Part shown: positions 1-7,360 of the stretch, one piece after another
Numbering within the stretch: position 1 is the stretch's first letter
Layout of the letters: each line of letters starts with the position of its first letter
Assembly: GCA_965228265.1 (NCBI GenBank)
Contig: OZ245804.1
Location: forward strand, 2,604,001 to 2,668,000
Reading direction: 5' to 3'
Length of the DNA stretch: 64,000 nucleotides
Origin: GCA-2732755 sp965228265
GTDB taxonomy: Bacteria; Planctomycetota; Phycisphaerae; Phycisphaerales; UBA1924
Program-made: the position numbers and the translations under genes
The notes under the pieces: generated by a model
Told to the model about the DNA's origin: nothing
The model's input: only the letters and a program-made list of their open reading frames with translations
The model's database searches: none

Positions 1-36
1 GATTCTCCACTGCGTGCTGCCCAGTGATTGGGGCGG
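1..36 (-). other. Spacer with ribosome-binding site for a gene beyond the left edge
   Basis: Read on the minus strand, these bases follow the DUF4212 stop codon and end in GTGGAGAATC, which contains a good GGAG ribosome-binding core right at the window edge. DUF4212 proteins are nearly always followed by a large sodium/solute symporter subunit, so the next gene is probably that symporter starting just outside the window. This is inference from the family context. Confidence 0.4.
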
Positions 37-339
37 TCAGTCCTCGGCGACGCCGTACTTCCGGTCGAGCCTGTTCATAAGCCAGACATACACCACGATG
101 AGAAGTACGAAGGTGTAGATCGAGCCTTGCTGGGCGAACCAGAAGCCGAGCTTGAACCCGGAGCCCGGCAGCTTGTACTGATTCAGCCAGTCCACGAGCA
201 GAATGCCGAAGCCGTACGAAACAACGAACCAGACGGCGAGCAGGATGAGCAGGTAACGGATGTTCTCCTGCCAGTACTTGTGCCGGAGTTCCGCTTCATC
301 GACGCGCGGCTGTTGGTCGGCATGGTCGCTTTCTGGCAT
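37..339 (-). CDS. DUF4212 small subunit of a sodium/solute symporter
   Basis: This 100-residue protein has the DUF4212 layout: a charged N-terminus, a KYWQENIRYLL segment leading into helix 1 (about residues 28-50), a short loop with GFWFAQQGS, and helix 2 (about 72-89). The family is a small two-helix inner-membrane partner of a VC_2705-type Na+/solute symporter. The main subunit should lie immediately downstream, outside the window. AAGAGGA sits just upstream of the ATG as a ribosome-binding site. It is the last visible gene of the eda-kdgK operon, 49 bp after kdgK, which suggests a role in uptake of a carboxylate or sugar acid, although the substrate cannot be read from this subunit. Confidence 0.85.
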   Translation of the reverse strand: MPESDHADQQPRVDEAELRHKYWQENIRYLLILLAVWFVVSYGFGILLVDWLNQYKLPGSGFKLGFWFAQQGSIYTFVLLIVVYVWLMNRLDRKYGVAED

Positions 340-388
340 GGCATCGTCCTCTTACCACAGTTTCGGCGATTGCGTTCTCTTTCGATGA

Positions 389-1429
389 CTATCGCTGAAC
401 GCGTCCCGAGCCGCCCGACTTGAGCAGCGACTCGACCTCTGCGGCACTGACCGGGTTCACATCGCCCGGGATGGTCTGTTTCAAACACGAGGCGGCAACC
501 GCAAACTCGAGCGCTTCGCGCGTGCTCGGCTTTGTAAGCAGTCCCGCGATCAGGCCCGCAGCGAAGGAATCGCCTCCGCCGACACGGTCGACGATCTGTA
601 TGTCATACCGGCTCGAGCGGTACGCGTCCTTGCAGTCCTTGTCGTCAAGTATGATCGCCGACCACCCGTTGCGGCTGGCCGAGAAGCTCTCACGGAGCGT
701 GATTGCCACGGAATCAAAGCCGAAATCATTTTTGAGCCTTGCCGCGAGCTTGGCGTACCCGCTTTCATCGAGCTCGCCTGAGTGGATATCCGTATTCTCC
801 GGCTCGAGCCCGAGCGAAGTCTGCGCGTCTTCCTCGTTGCAGATGCAGACGTCGACATGCTCCATCAGTGGGCGCATGACTTTCTGAGCTTCGGCCGGCG
901 TCCAGAGCTTGGCGCGGTAGTTGAGATCGCTGCTGACACGCAGCCCTCTGTCCTTGGCGGCCCTGGCGAGCATTGCAACCGCACGGGCGGGGCCTTCGCC
1001 GAGTGCCGGCGTGATCCCGGTCCAGTGGAACCACGTGGCTCCATCAAAGATCTCGTCCGCATCAAACGAGTCTTCATTGACCTGACTGATGGCCGAGCCC
1101 GCCCGGTCGTAGATCACACGTGAGGCCCGCTGACTTGCGCCGGTTTCGAGGAAGTAGATGCCGAGGCGTTTGCCCTCACGCTTGATGCGCGAGGTATCTA
1201 CGCCGAACGCGCGAAGACTGTTGATCGCAGCCTGACCGATATCGTTGGCCGGGATCGCCGAGACAAACGCGGCATCAAGACCAAAGCTCGCAAGACTCAC
1301 AGCGACATTGGCCTCGCCTCCGCCGTAGTTCACATCGAACGACGATGCCTGCACAAGCTTCGAGAACCCGGGCGACGAGAGCCTGAGCATGATCTCACCA
1401 AATGTCACGACACGCTGCCTGCCTGCCAT
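389..1429 (-). CDS. kdgK: 2-keto-3-deoxygluconate kinase (PfkB family)
   Basis: The protein (346 residues from the chosen start) phosphorylates 2-keto-3-deoxygluconate to KDPG in the cytoplasm. It has the PfkB/ribokinase fold signatures: VVTFGEIMLRLSSPG at the N-terminus, the sugar-binding GGGEANVA loop (about residues 36-43), and DRVGGGDSFAAGL (catalytic Asp about 287) near the C-terminus. KDPG aldolase encoded upstream in the same operon completes the pathway. An in-frame ATG at 1450 overlaps the preceding gene and one at 1441 forms a TAATG overlap. I prefer the ATG at 1429 because GGAG lies 7 bp upstream and the conserved domain begins right after it. The KDG rather than ribose or fructose assignment rests on N-terminal similarity and on eda. 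Confidence 0.88.
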   Translation of the reverse strand: MAGRQRVVTFGEIMLRLSSPGFSKLVQASSFDVNYGGGEANVAVSLASFGLDAAFVSAIPANDIGQAAINSLRAFGVDTSRIKREGKRLGIYFLETGASQRASRVIYDRAGSAISQVNEDSFDADEIFDGATWFHWTGITPALGEGPARAVAMLARAAKDRGLRVSSDLNYRAKLWTPAEAQKVMRPLMEHVDVCICNEEDAQTSLGLEPENTDIHSGELDESGYAKLAARLKNDFGFDSVAITLRESFSASRNGWSAIILDDKDCKDAYRSSRYDIQIVDRVGGGDSFAAGLIAGLLTKPSTREALEFAVAASCLKQTIPGDVNPVSAAEVESLLKSGGSGRVQR

Positions 1430-1440
1430 CGACCGCTCCA

Positions 1441-2277
1441 TTACGTGCATGTTCCCAGCCGCTCAATGATGAGATCAAGATACGCATCCTGATCCATCGC
1501 CCAGTAACGCTCGGAGAATACCTCCACCTCGTTCCACCCGCTGAATCCGGCCGCTTCGACCTTCGAGCGAATCCCGCGGATGTCGATGACACCATCACCC
1601 ATCAGGCCCCGGTCGGTCAGGAGATCGCTCGTGTCGAGTTTCCAGTCGCAGACATGAAAGCCGAAGATCCGACTCGATGCCCCGACTTCCGCGATCTCTT
1701 CCTCGAGCTGCGGATCCCACCAGATGTGGTATACATCCAGCGCGAGGCCGAGCAACGGATGATCGAGTCCATCGGCGACCGCACGGGCTTCGGTGATGCG
1801 GTTGATGCAGCTCTTGTTGTCGGCGTACATCGGATGGAGCGGCTCGATTGCGAGCTTCACACCTGTAGTTTCGGCGTGCGGCAGCAATGCGGCGATACCG
1901 TCGCTGACCTGAGTTCTCGCCTCCGACAGAGACAGACCCGGCGTTGCGCCGACCACCAGCACCAGCATCTCGGCGCCGATCACCGCGGCATCATCGAGAA
2001 GCCTGCGATTGTGGTCGAGCGATTGCGTTCGCTCCTTCTCATCAAGAGAGGTAAAGAACCCGCCACGAACCAACGCCGGCACGCCTAGCCCGTTACCCTC
2101 GATGATCCGGCGTGCTTCATCGGAACCGATGTCGGCGTACGCATCGTCCCAGACACTGACGCCGCCGATACCTCGCCTGGCGTACGCCTCGCAGCACTGG
2201 CGGAGCGACCATGGCTTGTTCGTCCGCGTGTGCACGGCACACTTCTTCAGATCGATCGGTGTTGCCCCCACGTTCAA
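1441..2277 (-). CDS. Sugar phosphate isomerase/epimerase (xylose isomerase-like TIM barrel)
   Basis: This 278-residue protein belongs to the AP-endonuclease-2/xylose isomerase-like TIM-barrel family. The sequence shows the typical acidic metal-binding pattern: an LAIEPLHPM strand (Glu ligand), LGLALDVYHIWWDP (Asp/His ligands), FHVCDWKLDT (His ligand), and a late glutamate in NEVEVFSERYW. These enzymes isomerise or epimerise sugars, keto-sugars or hydroxypyruvate with a divalent metal; the substrate is not predictable here. The start is TTG, its TTGA overlapping the TGA stop of the upstream Gfo/Idh gene, a sign of translational coupling. It lies between an oxidoreductase gene and kdgK, so it probably acts on an intermediate in uronate or sugar-acid catabolism. 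Confidence 0.82.
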   Translation of the reverse strand: MNVGATPIDLKKCAVHTRTNKPWSLRQCCEAYARRGIGGVSVWDDAYADIGSDEARRIIEGNGLGVPALVRGGFFTSLDEKERTQSLDHNRRLLDDAAVIGAEMLVLVVGATPGLSLSEARTQVSDGIAALLPHAETTGVKLAIEPLHPMYADNKSCINRITEARAVADGLDHPLLGLALDVYHIWWDPQLEEEIAEVGASSRIFGFHVCDWKLDTSDLLTDRGLMGDGVIDIRGIRSKVEAAGFSGWNEVEVFSERYWAMDQDAYLDLIIERLGTCT

Positions 2278-3455
2278 CGCGCCTCAACATCCATCCAGCG
2301 TTTCTCCTGCCAGCTCTTGAGGCCGAGTTCAGCAAGCTGCACACCCTTGGCTGCCTCGCGGACCGTCCAGCGGAAGGGCTCGTCGAGTGCGACATGACGG
2401 AGGAAGAGCTCCCACTGCACCTTGAACGCGTTGTCGTAGTGTGTCTGCTCGGGCACCTTCTGCCAGCCTTCGAAGAAGTCGATCGGCTGCGGGATATCCG
2501 GGTTCCAAACAGGTTTGGGTGTGGCGCCGAGCGGCTGGATAAAGCACTCACGCAGGCCGGCCACGGCGGAGCCCTTGGTGCCGTCGACCTGGATCGTCAG
2601 CAGATCGTCACGCCGAACGCGCGTGCACCAAGAGCTGTTGAACTGGCAGACGACGCCGTTCTGCAGCCTGAAGATCGCGTACGCGGAATCGTCAGCGGTC
2701 GCCTTATAGGTTTTGCCCTGCTCGTCGACACGTGTCTTGAGATCTGTATTCGCCCACGAGACCAGGCTTTCGATTGGTCCGCACTCGCCGCCGAAGACGG
2801 TATCGATAACGTACTGCCAGTGACAGAACATGTCGACCATGATGCCGCCGCCGTCTTCGACACGATAGTTCCAACTCGGTCGCTGCGCTGGCTGGTCGGG
2901 CATCTCGCCTGAGAAGACCCAGTATCCGAAATCGCCCTTGACAGCCAGGATCTCGCCAAAGAATCCTTGAGCGATCAGCGCGCGGAGCTTGCGGATACCG
3001 GGCAGCCAGAGCTTGTCCTGCACGACACCGTTCTTGACACCGACGCCCTCGACGATCTTGGCAATCTCAAGCGCCTCCTCGACAGTGGTCGCGGTGGGTT
3101 TCTCGCAGTAAATGTGCTTGCCGGCCTTGGCAGCGGCTTCGACAAAGCGTCGGCGGTACTGCGTCGCCGAGGCGTCAAAGAAAACGGTGTCTTCCTTGTT
3201 CGCAAGCGCGGCATCCAAATCGGTCGTGTAGCGCAGCGGCTTCCCGATGACATCCGGTCCGTGCGCTTCTGCCAGCGCGCGAAGTTTGTCCTCATTGCGA
3301 CCAACAAGGATCGGATCGGGCATGAGCGTGAGTTCCGGGCTGACGCGCACCCCGCCCTGCTTCATAATGGCCAGAATGGAGCGGATCAGGTGCTGGTTGG
3401 TGCCCATGCGTCCGGTGACGCCGCTCATGATGATGCCGATGCGCTGCTCTGCCAC
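2274..3455 (-). CDS. Gfo/Idh/MocA family NAD(P)-dependent oxidoreductase
   Basis: This 393-residue protein has an N-terminal Rossmann fold with the GVTGRMG nucleotide-binding loop (about residues 12-18), the family's EKP motif (residues 118-120 in HIYCEKPTA), and a C-terminal alpha/beta substrate domain (GGGIMVDMFCHW). Members oxidise or reduce sugars and sugar acids with NAD(P). It lies 18 bp downstream of eda and overlaps the next gene, so it belongs to the KDG catabolic operon. A role in converting a polysaccharide-derived uronate or a modified sugar is inferred. The loop variant (SGVTGRMG rather than GxGxxG) is unusual but known in this superfamily. Confidence 0.85.
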   Translation of the reverse strand: MAEQRIGIIMSGVTGRMGTNQHLIRSILAIMKQGGVRVSPELTLMPDPILVGRNEDKLRALAEAHGPDVIGKPLRYTTDLDAALANKEDTVFFDASATQYRRRFVEAAAKAGKHIYCEKPTATTVEEALEIAKIVEGVGVKNGVVQDKLWLPGIRKLRALIAQGFFGEILAVKGDFGYWVFSGEMPDQPAQRPSWNYRVEDGGGIMVDMFCHWQYVIDTVFGGECGPIESLVSWANTDLKTRVDEQGKTYKATADDSAYAIFRLQNGVVCQFNSSWCTRVRRDDLLTIQVDGTKGSAVAGLRECFIQPLGATPKPVWNPDIPQPIDFFEGWQKVPEQTHYDNAFKVQWELFLRHVALDEPFRWTVREAAKGVQLAELGLKSWQEKRWMDVEAR

Positions 3456-3473
3456 GTTCTCGTTCCTTGCTGG

Positions 3474-4127
3474 TTAACCGCGTGCCGCTCGAACACTCTC
3501 GATCGACCGCTTTGCGTTCTCTGTGATCTGCCGGTAGTCCCCGGCCGCAATCGCCTTGGTGTCCACGAGTGCGCTCCCGATGCCCACCGATACACACCCG
3601 GCCCTGATCCAGTCGCCCGCGTTGTCGGGTGTCACGCCGCCGGTCGGCATGAGGCGCAGAAACGGCATCGGAGCCAGAACACTCTTGATGTACTTGGGCC
3701 CACCCGTATCCGCGGGAAAGACTTTCACGATGTCCGCGCCCGCTTCATGGGCATCGAGAATCTCAGTCGGGGTCACACCGGCTGCCATGGCCGGGACGCC
3801 GAAACGGTGAGCCGTCTCGATCACCTCTCGGCGGAGTACCGGGCTCACAACGTACTGGGCTCCCGCATCGATCGCCCGTTGAGCCTGATCCGCGAGGATG
3901 ACCGAGCCCACACCCACGAGATGACCTTCGCCCAATTCTTTCGCGAGTTGGCGGATGCCGTCGATCGCTCCGGGCACGGTGAGTGTGACCTCGATCGCGT
4001 TCACGCCTCCGGCGATAAGAGCTTCGGCCGTGCGAAAGAGCTGATTCTGGTCTAGCAGCCGCACGACTGCGACCACGCCGTCGGCGACCAGCCGTTCTGT
4101 CACTTGCTGTGAGGCTGCGGTTGTCAT
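3474..4127 (-). CDS. eda: KDPG/KHG aldolase
   Basis: The protein (217 residues, close to the roughly 213 of E. coli Eda) cleaves 2-keto-3-deoxy-6-phosphogluconate to pyruvate and glyceraldehyde-3-phosphate. Visible signatures are VVAVVRL, the glutamate in AIEVTLTVPGA (about residue 46) and the Schiff-base lysine in DIVKVFPAD (about residue 135), at the expected spacing, followed by the phosphate-binding PTGGV loop. An ATG at 4148 exists, but the ATG at 4127 is preceded by AGGA with 8 bp spacing and gives the usual family length. The gene lies directly after the AraC regulator (72 bp gap) and heads the Gfo/Idh-epimerase-kdgK-DUF4212 string. With KdgK it forms the bottom of the KDG pathway. Confidence 0.92.
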   Translation of the reverse strand: MTTAASQQVTERLVADGVVAVVRLLDQNQLFRTAEALIAGGVNAIEVTLTVPGAIDGIRQLAKELGEGHLVGVGSVILADQAQRAIDAGAQYVVSPVLRREVIETAHRFGVPAMAAGVTPTEILDAHEAGADIVKVFPADTGGPKYIKSVLAPMPFLRLMPTGGVTPDNAGDWIRAGCVSVGIGSALVDTKAIAAGDYRQITENAKRSIESVRAARG

Positions 4128-4199
4128 CGGTTTCATCCTAACGATCACGCTGTGTACAACGCCCCCGTCGCACGACGCGGGACTGTGCCATTCTGGACA

Positions 4200-5042
4200 T
4201 CAGAAGACCGTGGGCGAGTCCCTGAACTCGGTGGGCGTGCGGCCCTCGTTCATCCGGAACCACCTCGTGAAGGTCGCCGGGCTTGCAAAGCCGAGTTCAT
4301 CGGCGACATCGGCGATCGGGGTACGTCTGCTGATCAGGAGCAGCTTGGCCCGATCAAGCCGGCGCACCGTCGCGTATCGCGCCGGTGTCATACCCGTAGA
4401 CGCGACAAAGAGCCGCGTCAGATGCCGACCCGAAATCCCGGATGCCATTGCGAGTTCTTCTAGCGATGGCGGATCATCCAGGGCACTCTCGATCATCGTT
4501 GCCGCCACTTCTACATGATCATCGACGTCGTGTGTGTTCACCGCTCCCAGCGCATGACGACTGGTTGGCCAGGCAGCGAGCAACTGGAGCATCTGAATGG
4601 CCGCGGCGACGCGAGGGCTCGACGGATCTCCCCAAGATTGACGCGCATTTTCGGCGATCGAGACGATCTTTCCCGCACGCTCTCCCAATTCCGACGCCCT
4701 TGGGAGCGTTTGCTCACGCACGCACTCGATCTCAGGATCGAGGAGCAGCTTGAAGTGGTACACGACCGCGTTCTTGTTTCGCTTCTCGAGCGCGTAACCG
4801 TGTGTCTGGCCCGGATAGGCGATGTGCCCGATATCCGACTCGAAGCCGAGCCATTGATCGTCGATGTACAGTCGACCTTGACACCCGGCGATAACGTCGA
4901 CCTGGATGCTCCGCTCGTGATGGTGCGGCGCGATATGGAACGGCTCATTGATCGCGTGGTACGCCGAGGACTCGACCGCCCCGGGATGCGCCAGAATCTC
5001 AAGACCCGCTTCTCTCAGCCAGAAATCGCTTACCGTTGCCAT
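4200..5042 (-). CDS. AraC family transcriptional regulator
   Basis: This 280-residue regulator has an N-terminal cupin-like ligand domain (His-rich IAPHHHERSIQVD, about residues 30-60) and a C-terminal double helix-turn-helix (about 180-275) with LEELAMASGISGRHLTRLF and the second helix in PIADVADELGF...FTRWF. The reading frame is open to 5480, but that extension would run through the divergent GH88 gene. The ATG at 5042 has GGAG about 9 bp upstream and begins exactly where homology-like sequence starts. It is divergent from GH88/SDR and co-directional with eda, so it probably controls both in response to a uronate or sugar. Confidence 0.88.
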   Translation of the reverse strand: MATVSDFWLREAGLEILAHPGAVESSAYHAINEPFHIAPHHHERSIQVDVIAGCQGRLYIDDQWLGFESDIGHIAYPGQTHGYALEKRNKNAVVYHFKLLLDPEIECVREQTLPRASELGERAGKIVSIAENARQSWGDPSSPRVAAAIQMLQLLAAWPTSRHALGAVNTHDVDDHVEVAATMIESALDDPPSLEELAMASGISGRHLTRLFVASTGMTPARYATVRRLDRAKLLLISRRTPIADVADELGFASPATFTRWFRMNEGRTPTEFRDSPTVF

Positions 5043-5160
5043 TAGAGGGTCTCCGCTGGAGCACCCGAGAGTACTCGACACCAGAATATGCCAAAGCAGA
5101 CACCTATGCACGGTGTACGGTATCATCCTTCTGAGATTCTCCATCAGAAGGGACCACGCG
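5043..5160. promoter_or_regulatory. Divergent promoter region between araC-type regulator and GH88
   Basis: This 118-bp region separates two divergent genes and must carry both start sites. Visible elements are TATCAT about 45 bp before the GH88 start, as a possible -10 without a convincing -35, and GTGTACGGTATC directly upstream of it. AraC proteins usually bind direct repeats; the short GGTGTAC/GGTATC near-repeat is a weak candidate. An AGAAGGGA ribosome-binding site precedes the GH88 start. Confidence 0.35.
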
Positions 5161-6561
5161 ATGATCAGGCCCGAGACGCAACTCACACCGAAAGACCTGC
5201 TGCCACGCATCGAGCGGATGTGGGACCTCTCAGCTGCCAAAGTCCGCTCCATCGACACCGACTTCCAACCCGGCGCCCCCACGCCCGTGTTTACCGTTGA
5301 GGGCAAGTACTCGCCGCAGGGATGGACCGAGTGGACAGAAGGATTCCAGCACGGCTCGGCCGCTTTGCAGTTCGATGCCACCGATGACCAATCGTTTCTC
5401 GATCTTGCTCGCCAGCGCACCCGACAAGCGATGGCGAGCCACGTCACACACGTCGGCGTCCATGACCACGGGTTCAACAACGTCTCAACTTACGGCAACC
5501 TGCTCCGTCTCGCACGCGAAGGGCGCTTCGAGGCGCATGACTACGAGCACGCCTTCTACGACATCGCGCTCAAAGCCAGCGGTGCCGTCCAGGCTTCACG
5601 CTGGGCCAAGACCATCGATGGCACGGGCTACATCTACTCGTTTAACGGCCCGCAGTCCCTCTTCGTTGACACCATCCGCTCCTGCCGGGCGCTCGCCTGG
5701 TCGCACATGCTTGGCCACTCCCTGATGGGCGAACGGGATGAATCGATCAACCTGCTCGGGCGAATCATCGAACACGCACGCAACACCGCCCGATACAACA
5801 TCTACTACGGCGAAGGCCGAGACATCTACGACATTCGCGGCCGCGCTGCACACGAGAGTTTGTTCAACACCAACAACGGCGACTATCGGGCACCCTCCAC
5901 CCAACAGGGCTACAGCGCCTTCACCACGTGGACCCGCGGCCTCGCGTGGGCCATGTGCGGCTACCCAGAGCAGCTCGAGTTTCTGGCAACGCGCACCGAT
6001 GAGGAGCTTGCCCCGCTTGGCGGGCGAGATGAGATCGAAGCATTCATGCTCAGAGCGGCCGAGGCGACGTGTGATTTCTATCTCGAGCACACCCCGCCCT
6101 GCGGCATCCCGTACTGGGACACCGGCGCGCCGCGGTTGCACGAACTCGGTGACTACCTCGATCGTCCCGCAGACCCGTACAACGACATCGAGCCGGTCGA
6201 CAGCTCTGCGGCCGCGATCGGCGCTCAGGGGCTGATCCGTCTGGCCGTGCTCCTCGATAAACGTGGACGAAGCAAAGACGCCACGAAATACATGAACGCC
6301 GGGCTGCACACACTGAACACGCTGCTCGATGAGCCGTATCTTTCGACCGACTCCTCTCACCAGGGGCTGCTGCTGCACGCCGTCTACCACCACCCCCGCG
6401 GCTGGGACCACATCCGCAAGGGGCGCAAGGTGCCGTGCGACGAATCGTGCATGTGGGGCGATTACCACCTCCGTGAATTGGCACTTCTTGTACAACGGAT
6501 GGCCGAAGACAAGCCGATGCTCAAGTTCTTCGCCGAGCAGCCCGAGGCGGTGCGGGCATGA
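5161..6561 (+). CDS. Glycoside hydrolase family 88 (unsaturated glucuronyl hydrolase-like)
   Basis: The protein (466 residues) resembles GH88 unsaturated glucuronyl hydrolases, which release 4,5-unsaturated uronic acids from lyase-generated oligosaccharides. Visible family blocks are the HDHGF motif (like HDxGF), NTNNGDYRAPSTQQG, TWTRGLAWAMCGYPEQ, the DSSAAAIGAQGLIRLA helix, DSSHQGLLLHAVYHHPRG and CMWGDYHLRELALL, all in the usual alpha6/alpha6-barrel order. No signal peptide is seen, so it is cytoplasmic. The open frame extends upstream to 4948, but the ATG at 5161 has AGAAGGGA upstream and clears the divergent regulator. The SDR gene overlaps its stop codon. It implies that the lyases in this locus act on a glucuronate- or iduronate-containing polymer, or that enzyme specificity is broader. 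Confidence 0.88.
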   Translation: MIRPETQLTPKDLLPRIERMWDLSAAKVRSIDTDFQPGAPTPVFTVEGKYSPQGWTEWTEGFQHGSAALQFDATDDQSFLDLARQRTRQAMASHVTHVGVHDHGFNNVSTYGNLLRLAREGRFEAHDYEHAFYDIALKASGAVQASRWAKTIDGTGYIYSFNGPQSLFVDTIRSCRALAWSHMLGHSLMGERDESINLLGRIIEHARNTARYNIYYGEGRDIYDIRGRAAHESLFNTNNGDYRAPSTQQGYSAFTTWTRGLAWAMCGYPEQLEFLATRTDEELAPLGGRDEIEAFMLRAAEATCDFYLEHTPPCGIPYWDTGAPRLHELGDYLDRPADPYNDIEPVDSSAAAIGAQGLIRLAVLLDKRGRSKDATKYMNAGLHTLNTLLDEPYLSTDSSHQGLLLHAVYHHPRGWDHIRKGRKVPCDESCMWGDYHLRELALLVQRMAEDKPMLKFFAEQPEAVRA

Positions 6562-7334
6562 GCAGCAAGCCAGTCGCACTCGTCACCGGCGGTACGCGAG
6601 GAATCGGGCTCGCCATCGCCCTCGAACTCGCACGCTCGGGATTCAATGTTGCGGTCAACGGCCGCCGTCCCGAAAGCGATGTCAGCGATGCACTCGGGGC
6701 GATCGAAGGCGAAGGCGCCCAGGCCGCCTATGTCCGGGGCGATATCGGGGACGATGACTCGCGGTCGGCGATTCTCGAAGCAATCCGCGAACGATTCGGC
6801 AGGCTCGACACGCTCTTCAACAACGCGGGCGTGGCGCCAGATGTCCGTGCGGATATCACCGAGATGAGCGAGGCAAGCTATGACCGCGTGATGGGTATTA
6901 ATCTGCGAGGCCCCTTTTTCCTTACACAGGCGGTGGCCAGATGGATGCTCGAGCAGCGTCAGGCAGACAACTCGTTCCGTGGCAGCATCATCAATGTGTC
7001 TAGCGTGAGCGCGACCGTTGTGAGCATCAACCGTGGCGAGTACTGCATCTCAAAGGCCGGCATCGCGATGGCGACGCAGCTCTGGGCTGCAAGGCTCTCG
7101 GATCACGGGATCGGCGTCTTCGAGTTGCGCCCGGGCGTCATCGAGACCGACATGACTTCCGGTGTGAAAGAGAAGTACGACGCACTCTTTGAGCAGGGCC
7201 TTACCGTCGAACGTCGATGGGGCAAACCCGAGGACGTCGGGCGAGCTGCCGCGATGCTTGCGCGGGGTGAGCTCACGTACGCGACTGGGCAGGTCATTAC
7301 GATCGACGGCGGCCTGACACTCCCGAGGCTCTGA
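6558..7334 (+). CDS. Short-chain dehydrogenase/reductase (candidate DEH or KduD-type reductase)
   Basis: This 258-residue classical SDR has the cofactor loop TGGTRGIG (residues 10-17), the NNAG motif, the catalytic Ser in INVSSVSAT and YCISK as YxxxK. The C-terminus ends in the usual VITIDGGL. Its ATG overlaps the TGA of GH88 (ATGA), so the two are translationally coupled. In uronate degradation pathways such SDRs reduce 4-deoxy-L-erythro-5-hexoseulose uronate to KDG, or act as KduD. That role is inferred from coupling to GH88 and from kdgK/eda nearby; by sequence alone it could also be a FabG-like 3-ketoacyl reductase. Confidence 0.85.
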   Translation: MSSKPVALVTGGTRGIGLAIALELARSGFNVAVNGRRPESDVSDALGAIEGEGAQAAYVRGDIGDDDSRSAILEAIRERFGRLDTLFNNAGVAPDVRADITEMSEASYDRVMGINLRGPFFLTQAVARWMLEQRQADNSFRGSIINVSSVSATVVSINRGEYCISKAGIAMATQLWAARLSDHGIGVFELRPGVIETDMTSGVKEKYDALFEQGLTVERRWGKPEDVGRAAAMLARGELTYATGQVITIDGGLTLPRL

Positions 7335-7360
7335 GTTCTTACGCCCGTCGCCACACCCTC

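Noticed and set aside
5043..5480. N-terminal extension of the AraC regulator
   Set aside because: It would be antisense to GH88 and lacks conserved sequence; ATG at 5042 with GGAG is better.
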